Positions 1-8,353 of a stretch of DNA of 64,000 nt are shown here, one piece after another. A program made the translations under genes and the position numbers. The stretch covers positions 248,001 through 312,000 of the forward strand of contig NZ_CP016287.1 of assembly GCF_001679785.1 (NCBI RefSeq). The letters are read 5' to 3'. The stretch's first letter is position 1; every line of letters begins with the position of its first letter. Source of the DNA: Rhizobium leguminosarum (lineage in GTDB: Bacteria; Pseudomonadota; Alphaproteobacteria; Rhizobiales; Rhizobiaceae). The notes below the pieces were generated by a model. That model was not told where the DNA came from and did no database searches. It saw nothing but the letters and a program-made list of their open reading frames with translations.

Positions 1-2
1 TG

Positions 3-1040
3 CGCTTCATCATGGAGGCGCGAAACCTGCTTGACGCACAAACTTTCGAAGCGGCTGCTCAGGAGGTTCTGTCCCGTCTCGCCGACTTCGCGGGAGCATC
101 TTTTGCCGAGCTCGTTTTCCCGTCCTCGCAAGAAGAGCTGCCTGTGCAGATGACGGTCGGCAAGTCGACAAGCCCCGGAAGCGACAGCATCTTGTTTACC
201 TCGCAAGACGGCTCCGGTCTCTGCCTGACGCTGATCGGTCCGCTGAGGGGGCGCGGCGTCGATGCCGACGATCGGCAAACATTGGAGGTGGTGGCGGGAC
301 AGCTCGCCGACGCCTACAATCTCAATCGGCAGGCAGCGGAAAACCAGGCGCTTCTCGGCGATCTCCAGCGGCAGCGAAGTGAACTCGCGGCCCTTGTCGC
401 GCAATTGATCCAGGCGCAGGAACAGGAGCGGCAGCGGGTGGCGCTTGATCTTCACGACGGCTCGGCGCAGCTGGCTGCAGGCCTCAGCTATCGCCTGCAG
501 GACCTCGCGGCCCGTATCGGCGAGGCGCATGTCCTGAAGCCCGAGATCGACCAACTTGCTGCACTGGCGCGCCATTCCGTTGCCGATCTCAGGGCGGCCA
601 TCGCCGATCTTCGCCCGCCCGAACTCGATGATCTCGGTGTCGCCGCGGCCCTGCGCACGCGTCTCGATGCGATCGACGGTCTCGAAGTGATCGCCGACCT
701 CGATGTCGCCTCCGACCGCTGGCCGGCATCGACCGGGATCATCTTCTATCGCGTCGCGCAGGAAGCGATCACCAATGTGATCAAGCACGCCGAGGCGAGC
801 CGCTTGGTCGTGCGGCTCTTCGAGGACGGCGAGGGCGAAGCGCATCTCGAAGTGATCGATGATGGCAAAGGCATCGGCGAGCTGCGCCATCCCCAGATGC
901 GGGGCGGGCAACTCGGCATCGTCGGCATGCGGGAACGGCTGGCGCTGCTCGGCGGCCGGATCGAGATCGAGGCCGGGTCTTCGGGCGGCACGCATGTCCG
1001 CGCCGCCGCCCCCCTTGCGCAGGAGACGACATCAGAATGA
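3..1040 (+). CDS. Sensor histidine kinase, NarL/HisKA_3 type, 5' end beyond window
   Basis: Membrane-less part of a two-component kinase that should phosphorylate the response regulator encoded next. Residues about 1-105 (counted from the ATG at 12) look like a GAF-type sensor fold. A coiled-coil-like linker rich in Q, E and R follows, then the HisKA_3 H-box LDLHDGSAQ with the phospho-acceptor His near residue 148. The HATPase region has the N-box-like EAITNVIKH, a DDGKGIG box and a terminal GGTHV segment. The frame is open upstream to base 3, so the ATG at 12 may be internal and the true start lies outside. The stop overlaps the next gene by 4 bp (ATGA), indicating translational coupling. 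The signal sensed is unknown. Confidence 0.85.
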   Translation, partial: RFIMEARNLLDAQTFEAAAQEVLSRLADFAGASFAELVFPSSQEELPVQMTVGKSTSPGSDSILFTSQDGSGLCLTLIGPLRGRGVDADDRQTLEVVAGQLADAYNLNRQAAENQALLGDLQRQRSELAALVAQLIQAQEQERQRVALDLHDGSAQLAAGLSYRLQDLAARIGEAHVLKPEIDQLAALARHSVADLRAAIADLRPPELDDLGVAAALRTRLDAIDGLEVIADLDVASDRWPASTGIIFYRVAQEAITNVIKHAEASRLVVRLFEDGEGEAHLEVIDDGKGIGELRHPQMRGGQLGIVGMRERLALLGGRIEIEAGSSGGTHVRAAAPLAQETTSE

Positions 1041-1699
1041 CGGCATCGATCCTTGTCGCCGACGATCACGACATCGCCCGCGCCGGTCTTATCGCCATGA
1101 TCGGCGGTCAGGACGATTTCCATGTCGGCTGGGACGTGTGCGACGGCGTCGAAGCGGTGGAGGCCTCAGCTCACCACAAGCCGGATCTGGCACTGCTCGA
1201 CATCCGCATGCCGCGTATGGATGGCCTCGCCGCGACGAGGGAGATCCGACGCGTGTCGCCGGGAACACGCGTCATGATCATTACGATGCATGACAGTCTC
1301 GACTACCTGGAAGCGGCGATCGAGGCAGGCGCCACGGGCTATCTGCTCAAGGACGCCAGCAGGGAAGACATTCTCCGCACGATCCGCCGCGTCCTTCAGG
1401 GCGACGCCTTCTTCGACGGTCCGCTCGTCGCCAAGCTGTTGCGCCGCGCCGCCACCAAGCCGCAGACCAACAGCAGCGCCCTGGAGACGCTGACGATCCG
1501 GGAGCGCGAAGTCCTGTCGAAGGTGGCCGAGGGGCTGACGAACAAGGAGATCGCCAGGACCCTGAAGATCTCGCCGGGTACCGTGAAGATCCACGTCGAG
1601 CGGATCATCGGCAAGCTCGGCGCCGGCGACCGGACGCAGGCCGCGGTCATGGCCGTGCGCGGCGGGCTCGTGTCAAGATCCGGGGAAGAGCAGCAATGA
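1037..1699 (+). CDS. Response regulator, NarL/FixJ family
   Basis: Cytoplasmic transcription factor, 220 aa, normal length for the family. The receiver domain covers residues 1-125, with acidic pair D9-D10, phospho-acceptor D55 in LLDIRMP, a Thr in IITMHD and the conserved Lys in YLLKDAS. A LuxR-type helix-turn-helix spans about 150-212 (LTIREREVL, GLTNKEIA, VKIHVERI). It overlaps the kinase gene by 4 bp and the next kinase gene by 4 bp, so all three are one operon and the first kinase is the obvious partner. Targets are not evident. A single-domain receiver two genes on might compete for phosphoryl groups; that is inference. Confidence 0.93.
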   Translation: MTASILVADDHDIARAGLIAMIGGQDDFHVGWDVCDGVEAVEASAHHKPDLALLDIRMPRMDGLAATREIRRVSPGTRVMIITMHDSLDYLEAAIEAGATGYLLKDASREDILRTIRRVLQGDAFFDGPLVAKLLRRAATKPQTNSSALETLTIREREVLSKVAEGLTNKEIARTLKISPGTVKIHVERIIGKLGAGDRTQAAVMAVRGGLVSRSGEEQQ

Positions 1700-3639
1700 C
1701 CGCGACGACGCGCCGGCAGGCGCTACGCTTCGCCGACCTACCGCTTAGGGCGAAGGGCATCGTCATCATCACGGTGCCGCTGGCGCTATTGCTGGCGGCC
1801 CTCGCCTCGGTCTTCGTGGCCGACCGGCAAAGCCGGATTGCCGAGGATCAGGTGCGGGTAACGCTCGAAATCCAGTCGGGCATTCAGGAGATCCATGCCT
1901 CGATCGCGGAAGCGGCGACCGCGATGCGGGGTTATCTGCTGACCGGCAGAACCGATTTTCTTGATCCCTTCAACCGAGCTGAGGACAGATTGCCCATCGT
2001 GCTCGACGAGGTCGGCCGGCGATTGCGGGATGAAGAGCAGAAGAGCCGCCTCGAACGCATCCGCACCCTCGTCGTCGCGAAAGTCGATCGTCTCCAACTC
2101 CTGAAACAGGCCGACATCCTGCGCGCCGGCGGGCGCGAGGACCTTGCGGCCAAGCTCATCGAGGGCAAGCAGGTCCTCGATGTGCTGAGACAGGAAATCG
2201 ACGCGATGAGCCGGCGGGAGGCCGATCTGCTTCACGCGAGGACCGAGGCCGCGGAGCGGGTTCGCACTCTGTCGCGAAGCCTGATGATCGCATCCGGCTT
2301 TCTTGGTTTTGCCGGCGCGCTTGTCGCCGTCTTCCTGTTTTCGGCAAGCATCGTGCGCCGTGTGCATGCGCTGAAAGCTGAGGCGCATCGGCTGTCGCAA
2401 GGCGAGGTCGTGACGGTGGCGGACCCCTTCCGCGATGAACTCGGGAGCCTCGGACAGGCGCTCGAGGATGCGAGCGTCCTTCTGAAAAAACGCGAGGCTG
2501 ATCTGACCGAGAGCGAGGAGCGTTTTCGGCAACTGGTCGAAGGCGTCAGCGACTACGGCATCTTCGGGCTCGATACTTTAGGACGGGTGATAAGCTGGAA
2601 TGCAGGTGCCGAGCGGATCACCGGTTATGGCGCCGAGGAGATCGTCGGGCAGCATTTTTCCCGCTTCTATCCCACGGAAACCAGGGACACATTTCCGGCA
2701 GAAGAGCTTGCCGAAGCAGCTCTTCACGGACGCACCGAAGCTGAAGGCAGGCGCGTTCGCAAGGACGGGTCGCAATTCTGGTCGCACGTCGTCGTGACCG
2801 CACTCCATGACGAGACGGGCCGGTTGCGCGGCTTTTCCAAGATCACGCGCGATATAACCGAGCGCAAGCAAATCGAAGAGGCCCTGCTTGGCGCCCGTGA
2901 GGATGCGATCCGAGCGAGTAACGCCAAGAGCGAATTTCTGTCGCGCATGAGCCACGAACTGCGCACGCCGCTGAATTCCGTGCTCGGTTTCGCGCAGCTT
3001 CTGGAAATGGACGTCACCGATACCGAGTCCAAAGACAGCGTCGCGCAGATCTTGAGGGCCGGACGGCATTTGCTCAGCCTCATCGACGAGGTTCTCGACA
3101 TGGCGAGGATCGAGGCCGGGCGCATGGATCTCGCTGTTGAAGCACAGCCCGTCGCCGAGGTGATCGATGAAGCCGTGTCGCTTGCAAGACCGCTCTGCGG
3201 CAAGCAGCAGATCACGATCGAGGTCGTCGAGCCGGCCGAGCCGGATATTTCGGTGCTCGCCGACCGACGGCGTCTGCTGCAGGTGTTCCTCAACCTCCTC
3301 TCCAATGCGGTGAAATACAATCGCCCCCAAGGAAGCGTAACCGTCAGCCACCGCGCGATGGATGGCGGCCGTATCCGCATCGAGGTCAGCGATACCGGTC
3401 CCGGCATTCCGGCCGAACGCGTCTCCCGGCTTTTCACCCCGTTCGATCGGCTGGGAGCGGAACGGATCAGCCAGGATGGAACGGGTCTCGGGCTCGCGCT
3501 GTCGAAACATCTGACCGACGCCATGGGCGGAACGCTCGGCTTCAGCAATCGGGAAGGCGGCGCCACTTTCTATGTCGATCTGCCGCGCGCGCCTGCAGCG
3601 CCAGAGGCAAGACCGGTTGCGATGGGAAGCCCGCCGTAA
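1696..3639 (+). CDS. Membrane histidine kinase with CHASE3, HAMP, PAS, HisKA and HATPase domains
   Basis: 647-aa sensor kinase of the inner membrane. TM1 is at about residues 21-42. A CHASE3-like periplasmic helical domain follows (AATAMRGYLLTG is characteristic), then TM2 at about 195-217 and a HAMP-like linker. A PAS domain spans about 275-395, with ITGYGAEEIVGQHF in the core. HisKA has MSHELRTPLN with phospho-acceptor H420, and the ATPase domain shows LLSNAVKYN, DTGPGIP and GTGLGLALS. It starts on an ATGA overlap with the regulator gene. It has no receiver domain of its own; the lone receiver at 3709 is the likely output partner, by position only. Confidence 0.93.
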   Translation: MTATTRRQALRFADLPLRAKGIVIITVPLALLLAALASVFVADRQSRIAEDQVRVTLEIQSGIQEIHASIAEAATAMRGYLLTGRTDFLDPFNRAEDRLPIVLDEVGRRLRDEEQKSRLERIRTLVVAKVDRLQLLKQADILRAGGREDLAAKLIEGKQVLDVLRQEIDAMSRREADLLHARTEAAERVRTLSRSLMIASGFLGFAGALVAVFLFSASIVRRVHALKAEAHRLSQGEVVTVADPFRDELGSLGQALEDASVLLKKREADLTESEERFRQLVEGVSDYGIFGLDTLGRVISWNAGAERITGYGAEEIVGQHFSRFYPTETRDTFPAEELAEAALHGRTEAEGRRVRKDGSQFWSHVVVTALHDETGRLRGFSKITRDITERKQIEEALLGAREDAIRASNAKSEFLSRMSHELRTPLNSVLGFAQLLEMDVTDTESKDSVAQILRAGRHLLSLIDEVLDMARIEAGRMDLAVEAQPVAEVIDEAVSLARPLCGKQQITIEVVEPAEPDISVLADRRRLLQVFLNLLSNAVKYNRPQGSVTVSHRAMDGGRIRIEVSDTGPGIPAERVSRLFTPFDRLGAERISQDGTGLGLALSKHLTDAMGGTLGFSNREGGATFYVDLPRAPAAPEARPVAMGSPP

Positions 3640-3708
3640 GGCATCGCCTTTGATTTGGCCGCGCCGCTTGATATCAGTTCGGCATCGCTTCAACGAAATA
3701 TTGGGTCC

Positions 3709-4176
3709 ATGACAGATTCCACCGATATCGTGCGCCGATCGACGATCCTGATCGTCGACGACGAGCCCGCCAATGCCTCGCTGCTGGAGCGTATCCTCAA
3801 GCGCGAAGGCTTTACGGCGCTGATCAGCACCACCGAACCGCGCGAGGCCTTGCGGCTCTTTCGCGAACATTCTGTCGATCTTGTTCTTCTCGATCTGATG
3901 ATGCCCGATCTGGACGGTTTCGCCCTGCTCGAGATCTTTGCGAGGCTCATTCCCGAAAACAGCTATCTGCCGATCCTGGTTCTAACCGCGGATGCGACAC
4001 TACCGACGCGCCGGCGGGCGCTTTCTCTCGGCGCGAAGGATTTTCTGACGAAGCCGTTCGATGCGATCGAGGCCATTCTGCGTATCTTCAACCTTCTCGA
4101 AACCCGCATCCTGACCCTGGAGCTTGCCAAACACGGGCTGACAACGCCGAAATCGGAGCGTCCCCGAATTGATTGA
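3709..4176 (+). CDS. Single-domain response regulator (receiver only)
   Basis: 155-aa stand-alone receiver: LIVDDEP (D17-D18), phospho-acceptor D62 in LLDLMMP, a TAD switch segment and the Lys of FLTKPFD. About 30 residues follow the receiver without a recognisable output domain. The ATG at 3709 is preferred over an in-frame TTG at 3655, because the receiver fold begins about 10 residues after it. It lies 69 nt after the CHASE3 kinase on the same strand. Such proteins usually act by protein contact or phosphotransfer rather than by binding DNA. The partner cannot be read from the sequence. Confidence 0.88.
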   Translation: MTDSTDIVRRSTILIVDDEPANASLLERILKREGFTALISTTEPREALRLFREHSVDLVLLDLMMPDLDGFALLEIFARLIPENSYLPILVLTADATLPTRRRALSLGAKDFLTKPFDAIEAILRIFNLLETRILTLELAKHGLTTPKSERPRID

Positions 4177-4194
4177 TGCGGATCGCGCCGACAA

Positions 4195-4216
4195 TGGGGG
4201 CCAGCCAGGGCCCCCA
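4195..4216. terminator. Hairpin between convergent genes
   Basis: An 8-bp perfect stem TGGGGGCC/GGCCCCCA with a 6-nt loop lies between the stop codons of the receiver gene (4176) and the SnoaL-like gene (4223). There is no U-tract on either side, so it may be a weak bidirectional terminator or an mRNA 3'-end stabiliser. Confidence 0.5.
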
Positions 4217-4222
4217 CTCAAC

Positions 4223-4690
4223 TCAGAACATGGTGTTCTTGTTTGCCGCCTCTTTCGGAACGGCCTGGATCACGTCCCAGTGCTCGACGATCTTGCCGTC
4301 CTTGACGCGGAAAATATCGACGATCGCCTGGCCGCGGTCATCGGCGCCGTTCGTCGCGTGCACATGCAGCCAGACGAGATCGCCATCGGCGGCGCTACGG
4401 ACGATCTCGGCTTTCGATTGGGCATTCTCCTTGAAGAAGCCGGTGAAGAAGGAAATCAAAGGCTTCTTCCCATCGGGAACTTGGGGATTGTGCTGCCGGT
4501 AGTCGTCAGCGACGACCGAGGCGGCCTCGATATCGTGCTTGTTGAAGAACCTGTCGTAGAATTCCACCACCAGCTTCCGATTGGCTTCCTCGATCTTCAA
4601 ATCCCGCGAGGCCGATTCAGCAATGGCCCCGGCCGGCGCGGCGACGCCTGCCAAAATGACGAGTGCGAAAAGCGATTTCCCGAATGTCAT
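4223..4690 (-). CDS. Secreted SnoaL/NTF2-like protein
   Basis: 155 aa. The first 25 residues form a signal peptide (hydrophobic SLFALVILAGVAAPAGA ending in an A-x-A type site). The rest is a SnoaL/NTF2-like alpha+beta barrel: helix KLVVEFYDRFFNKHD, then ADDYRQHNP, a DLVWLHVHAT strand and DIFRVKDGKIVEHWD, the usual SnoaL closing motif. Many such proteins are annotated as ester cyclases; substrate unknown. It points away from the HxlR regulator, and before the insertion sequence arrived its start codon lay about 30 nt from the palindrome at 6390-6408. This suggests it was the regulator's target gene (inference). Confidence 0.82.
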   Translation of the reverse strand: MTFGKSLFALVILAGVAAPAGAIAESASRDLKIEEANRKLVVEFYDRFFNKHDIEAASVVADDYRQHNPQVPDGKKPLISFFTGFFKENAQSKAEIVRSAADGDLVWLHVHATNGADDRGQAIVDIFRVKDGKIVEHWDVIQAVPKEAANKNTMF

Positions 4691-4720
4691 GCATCAAGCT
4701 CCTTGGTATGGATTCGCGAT

Positions 4721-4729
4721 CTAGTCTAG
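4721..4729. repeat. Target-site duplication of the IS, left copy
   Basis: CTAGTCTAG at 4721-4729 is repeated exactly at 6389-6397, immediately outside both IS ends. A 9-bp direct repeat is a plausible target duplication. Confidence 0.85.
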
Positions 4730-6388
4730 TTTCCGTCCATAAACGCTGGTTTTCTTGAGCTTGCAGCGCACTTGGGTTCCGCTTGGTGGCCGCTTTGAAG
4801 CCATGCGGTGTGGCTCATGGGTGCTAATTGCGGCGGCCAGGATTTCTGGTGGACATGCGCGCATTGGCAACTGCCGGCGTCACGCCGGTCCGGTTTTGGC
4901 TGGCGACATGGGATGTCAGGTCGGCCTGAGGCGGGCGAAGAGGGCGAGATTGTATGCGACCACCGAGGACCAGACATAAGCCTTGAAGTGGTCGAGCCCA
5001 CGCCAGGTGCAGCGCCCCAAGCCGTAGGCGCGTTTGAGGCAGGAGATGCCGGCCTCGATGCCGGCGCGGAAGTTGCGCAGCTTGCGATAGACCCAGCGGC
5101 TCTTGACCATGTCTTCGATCCTGAGGCCGCACTTCTTGTGGAAGGCCATGTCGCAGATGCCCCAGGCTTTGGCTCGGCTCAAATTATCGCGGCTGGCATA
5201 GCCGCCGTCGGCCGCCGCCTGACGCGGCGCCTCGCCCCAGATGCCGATGTGGCGTTCCAGCATCGGCAGCAAGCGCTCGCTGTCGGCCGGGTTGCCGGTT
5301 TCGACGACGAGGTCGAGGATCAGCCCGCTTGTGCCGGTGGTCAAATTGATCTTATGGCCATACTCGACGTCGCGGCTGCCTTTGACGATGATGTCGGCAT
5401 GCGGCTCGAACAAACTGACCAGCTTGTCGCCAGCCGGCACCGCCTCGCCGGCCAGGACCCGCCGCTCGGTCTGGGCGATGATCCGTTCGATCAGCGGCTT
5501 ATAGTGGCGGAGTTGGGCCTGCCAGAGTTCGACCGCCGGGCCCGCCGCCAAGGGCAGTTGCGCCGCCGCCTGTTCGAGATAGCTCAAGGTGGTGCGCGTG
5601 ATCCTGAGCAGCGCGCGATAGTGCTGAACTCGTTTCGGACGACCGCGGGTAAATTGGATCGCCCGGGATCGCTTCTTCGCCGCGCGGCAGTGATCGTGCC
5701 ATGAGATGGCGCTGCCCAAGGAAGCCGCCTGCTGCAACAGCCGCACCATCACCCGCACGCAGTCCCACAAAAGACTACTGTCGCTCGGTTCGTGCATCAG
5801 CGCCGAAGTGACGGTGCTGTCGATGCGCACGACCTTGCCGCGTTCCACCTTGTCCTGCCGGGCGCTCGTCAACAGCACGCGATTGATCGCTTCAAAGGTC
5901 CCGGCCCGGATCGCGCTGATCGTCTTGTGCAAGACCGACTTCTTCGGGTTCCACCCCCACGGCAGCCGGGCAAAGGCCCGGAACGAGGCGGAATCTTCCA
6001 GATGAAAGGCCAACTCCTCATAACTCAACTGACGGTGTTGTTTGAGCAGGGCGCAACGCAGCACGGCCTCCGCCGGCAGGCCCTCGCGGCCGGTCTCCTT
6101 GACGCCGTGGCGGCGCAGGTCCTGCGCTACCAGCCCGAGCAGATCACGATGCTCATCCAGCCATTGCGACATGGCTTTCAGCTCGCGGCCGATCTCGTGT
6201 TCGGCGAAAAGATCGAATATATTGGCTTGGACGGTGCGTTCTTGGCGCATTGTCGGCTCCGGCGGTTGCGGGTTTGTCTTTAGAATCAATGGCTTGATCT
6301 AAAGTATACCTGAAACCGCCGGGCTTTGCCCGTCGCAATATCGCTATTCCTCCAATAATTTCAGTGGTTTACCGTTTGTGGACGGGCA
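4730..6388 (-). mobile_element. Complete insertion sequence, ISNCY-like, 1659 bp
   Basis: The ends are inverted repeats: the left end begins TTTCCGTCCATAAACG, the right end read inwards TGCCCGTCCACAAACG, 13 of 16 matching. A 9-bp direct repeat flanks the element. One transposase gene fills most of it, reading right to left, with about 186 bp of non-coding DNA at the left end and about 138 bp at the right. With matching ends, target duplication and an open transposase frame, it appears intact and recent. Family naming rests on the transposase and should be checked against ISfinder. Confidence 0.88.
4916..6250 (-). CDS. Transposase, DDE type, ISNCY-like family
   Basis: 444 aa. The start at 6250 has a GGAG ribosome site 6 nt upstream; an in-frame start at 6289 lacks one. 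The N-terminal part (EIGRELKAMSQWLDEH, LKQHRQLSYEELAFHL) matches transposases usually labelled ISNCY. Candidate catalytic acids are Asp in RIDSTVT, Asp in AADGGYAS and Glu in RAGIEAGIS, giving a DDE triad. The C-terminus WSSVVAYNLALFARL is typical of IS5/IS1182-like enzymes. No frameshift or stop is seen. It should cut and join the IS ends. Confidence 0.9.
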   Translation of the reverse strand: MRQERTVQANIFDLFAEHEIGRELKAMSQWLDEHRDLLGLVAQDLRRHGVKETGREGLPAEAVLRCALLKQHRQLSYEELAFHLEDSASFRAFARLPWGWNPKKSVLHKTISAIRAGTFEAINRVLLTSARQDKVERGKVVRIDSTVTSALMHEPSDSSLLWDCVRVMVRLLQQAASLGSAISWHDHCRAAKKRSRAIQFTRGRPKRVQHYRALLRITRTTLSYLEQAAAQLPLAAGPAVELWQAQLRHYKPLIERIIAQTERRVLAGEAVPAGDKLVSLFEPHADIIVKGSRDVEYGHKINLTTGTSGLILDLVVETGNPADSERLLPMLERHIGIWGEAPRQAAADGGYASRDNLSRAKAWGICDMAFHKKCGLRIEDMVKSRWVYRKLRNFRAGIEAGISCLKRAYGLGRCTWRGLDHFKAYVWSSVVAYNLALFARLRPT

Positions 6389-6397
6389 CTAGTCTAG
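6389..6397. repeat. Target-site duplication of the IS, right copy
   Basis: Second exact copy of CTAGTCTAG (see 4721-4729). It forms the left arm of the palindrome at 6390-6408. Confidence 0.85.
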
Positions 6398-6408
6398 AAA
6401 GCAGACTA
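6390..6408. promoter_or_regulatory. Candidate HxlR operator TAGTCT-N7-AGACTA
   Basis: Perfect 6+6 inverted repeat with a 7-nt spacer, 19 nt overall, about 90 nt before the HxlR start codon. Size and symmetry fit operators of HxlR-family dimers. The IS target duplication begins one base before it and covers its left arm, so the undisturbed site once lay between the regulator and the SnoaL-like gene. Confidence 0.55.
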
Positions 6409-6495
6409 TAAGAGCTGGTCTATGAAACCGCGGCATGCCTAGCAAGAAGGCAGGTTTTAGTGGCAAGGTCAGCCAACGATGACCGAGGACGGAGC

Positions 6496-7311
6496 ATGCC
6501 CAAGGAAACGGACGAGCCGAAACAACAGCCCGGGGCGGGATGCCCGATCAGAGGCGTGCTCGATCGTATCGGCGATCAATGGAGCCTGCTCACCCTCGAG
6601 GCACTGGAAGACGGAAAGAAACGCTTCAACGAGCTGATGCGCGAGATCGGTGACATCTCGAAGCAGATGCTGTCCAAGACGTTGAAGCATCTGGAGCAGG
6701 ACGGCTTCGTGCGGCGCACCGTCTATCCGGAGGTTCCGCCTCGCGTGGAATATGAGCTGACGGAGCTGGGGCAATCCTTCCTCATTCCCTTGAAAACCCT
6801 GATCGGATGGGCCGAGCAGAACCATGCGGCAATCACCATCGCGCGGCAACGGCACGAAGACGCCTGGGGACAGCGTCCGTCAGGCCAAGAGCACCTTGCC
6901 GCCCGCTCGGAAGGGAAGAGCGGATTGCAGGGCTTGCCGGACATTTTCCAAGGGGAATACCTCCCGCACCTCGGTCGCGATGACCTTCGAAGCAATGTGC
7001 GCCGCGATCTCGGAATAGGCCCGCTGGACGTCGCCCATAGCTTGCGAATGAACCCATTCCCGGAGGTGACAATAGGAAAAGGCGATATCGGGATGGGAGG
7101 CCCAGAAGGAAGCCGGAATGCTTTGGCCCGAAAGCAGGCCGTAATGCACGAAATGCCCGCCGGGCTTCAGCGCATCGGCGAGGGTCGCGGCGCGTGCGCC
7201 TCCGACGCAATCGAGCACCGCGTCGAGCCCATGCCGGCCGGCGAGCCCGGCGACCAGATCGCTTTCGCTTTCCTCCCTATCGACGATGACAGCCTCGACC
7301 CGGCCGCGTAG
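6496..7311 (+). CDS. HxlR-family transcriptional regulator with read-through C-terminus
   Basis: Winged-helix regulator; HxlR proteins often sense quinones, aldehydes or electrophiles through a conserved Cys, here in GCPIRGVLDRIGD. The domain continues with WSLLTLEALEDG, RFNELMREIG, MLSKTLKHLEQDG and VEYELTELG. The start at 6496 has a GGACGGAG-like ribosome site; a GTG at 6460 is an alternative. The regulator fold ends near base 6850 (about 120 aa, the family size), but no stop follows. The frame runs about 150 further codons antisense to the MDR gene, giving 271 aa. That tail has no recognisable domain and may be unstructured, or the stop was lost. Confidence 0.8.
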   Translation: MPKETDEPKQQPGAGCPIRGVLDRIGDQWSLLTLEALEDGKKRFNELMREIGDISKQMLSKTLKHLEQDGFVRRTVYPEVPPRVEYELTELGQSFLIPLKTLIGWAEQNHAAITIARQRHEDAWGQRPSGQEHLAARSEGKSGLQGLPDIFQGEYLPHLGRDDLRSNVRRDLGIGPLDVAHSLRMNPFPEVTIGKGDIGMGGPEGSRNALARKQAVMHEMPAGLQRIGEGRGACASDAIEHRVEPMPAGEPGDQIAFAFLPIDDDSLDPAA

Positions 7312-7854
7312 GCGCTCGAGCGATCCCTCGCTACGGACGATGGCGACCGGCTCTACGCCTGCGGCATTGGCGAGACCGATCAATATCGCTCCGATCGAAG
7401 AGGCGGCGGCGTTGATGGCGATGCGCATGCCCGGCCTCAGCCCGATCTTCTTATGCAGCATCAGCCAGGCCGTCATCGGATTGACGTAGCTCGTCGCAGC
7501 TTCGAAGTCGGTGAGCTCGTCTGGAACACGCAGGCACCAGCCGGGATCGGTATCCTTGAATTCCTGCCAGCCACCGGCGCTGCGCACCGGCAGCACGCGT
7601 GTTCCCGGCGAAAGCCCATGAACCTCCTCGCCGCACTGTTCGACCACGCCGAACGCTTCGAAGCCGGGAATGAAAGGCAATGTCGTGCGTCCACCATAGG
7701 CCCCTGATATGGTGATGATATCGGACGGATTGATCGCCCGCGCCAGCAGGCGCACTCTCACCTCGTCGCGCCGCAGCGGCGGCAGCGCAGCCTGCTCGAG
7801 TTCGACGACATCCTGAGCCGGGCCGAATTTTCGCACGACCGCCTGATATTGCAT
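6880..7854 (-). CDS. MDR-family NAD(P)H oxidoreductase, enoyl reductase/quinone reductase-like
   Basis: 324-aa zinc-free medium-chain reductase resembling 2-enoyl-CoA reductases (MECR/ETR1) and quinone reductases. The N-terminal GroES-like domain has INPSDIITISG and PFIPGFEAFGVV; the cofactor domain has an AASSIGAILIGLANAAG segment and LDAVLDCVGG. The C-terminus LPFRAGGKVLLA is typical. The start at 7854 has a GGGGGA ribosome site 6 nt upstream and is preferred over GTG 7866. It is divergent from the thioesterase-ligase-thiolase operon (53 nt gap) and its 3' half is overlapped by the HxlR read-through frame. A role in reducing an enoyl-CoA or enone made by that operon is inference. Confidence 0.85.
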   Translation of the reverse strand: MQYQAVVRKFGPAQDVVELEQAALPPLRRDEVRVRLLARAINPSDIITISGAYGGRTTLPFIPGFEAFGVVEQCGEEVHGLSPGTRVLPVRSAGGWQEFKDTDPGWCLRVPDELTDFEAATSYVNPMTAWLMLHKKIGLRPGMRIAINAAASSIGAILIGLANAAGVEPVAIVRSEGSLERLRGRVEAVIVDREESESDLVAGLAGRHGLDAVLDCVGGARAATLADALKPGGHFVHYGLLSGQSIPASFWASHPDIAFSYCHLREWVHSQAMGDVQRAYSEIAAHIASKVIATEVREVFPLENVRQALQSALPFRAGGKVLLA

Positions 7855-7907
7855 TGCATCCCCCACACACTGCGGTTAGATCACCCCGTCGAATTTTCGG
7901 TGATCGA

Positions 7908-8324
7908 ATGAGCGTTGACGACAGGCCTTTAGCATCGTTCCGGGTCTCGATGCGAGACATCGACATCTATGGTCATGTCCACAATTCCCGTTATCTCGAC
8001 TATTGCGAGGATGCGGTCGTCGAGTTTCTGCGGCAACGGCAAATTCTCAGCCATTTCCGTCACACCTCCTCCGGCGTTGCCTATCACGTGAAGAAGGCGG
8101 AGATCACCTTTCACAGCCCGATCGACCTCGACGACGTTGTCGAGGCAAAGGTGGACGTGGAAAAAATCGGGCGCACGAGTCTGTCCTTTGCCATAGAACT
8201 CTTTCGCCAGCGCGATGGCGCTCATTGCGCCTCGGCGCATTTCGTCTGGGTCTGCGTCGGCCTCTCCGACAGCCGCCCGACGCCGATTCCCGAAGCGACC
8301 AGAGCCGCTCTGTCTCCCGGCTGA
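7908..8324 (+). CDS. Hotdog-fold acyl-CoA thioesterase, 4HBT/YbgC-like
   Basis: 138 aa, single hotdog domain. DIDIYGHVHNSRYLDYCEDA carries the family signature, with Asp near residue 19 as expected catalytic residue and the HVHN helix-cap. KKAEITFHSPIDLDD and the strand ASAHFVWVCV complete the fold. The ATG at 7908 is chosen because the fold begins a few residues later; an upstream frame exists from 7854. It is first gene of a three-gene plus-strand operon with acyl-CoA synthetase and thiolase. It should release acids from an acyl-CoA product; substrate not predictable. Confidence 0.85.
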   Translation: MSVDDRPLASFRVSMRDIDIYGHVHNSRYLDYCEDAVVEFLRQRQILSHFRHTSSGVAYHVKKAEITFHSPIDLDDVVEAKVDVEKIGRTSLSFAIELFRQRDGAHCASAHFVWVCVGLSDSRPTPIPEATRAALSPG

Positions 8325-8353
8325 TTGCCGATCATTCAAACCAGCGGGTGTCC

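Noticed and set aside
2578..3870. A 430-codon minus-strand frame
   Set aside because: It mirrors the CHASE3 kinase gene, whose HisKA and ATPase motifs are intact.
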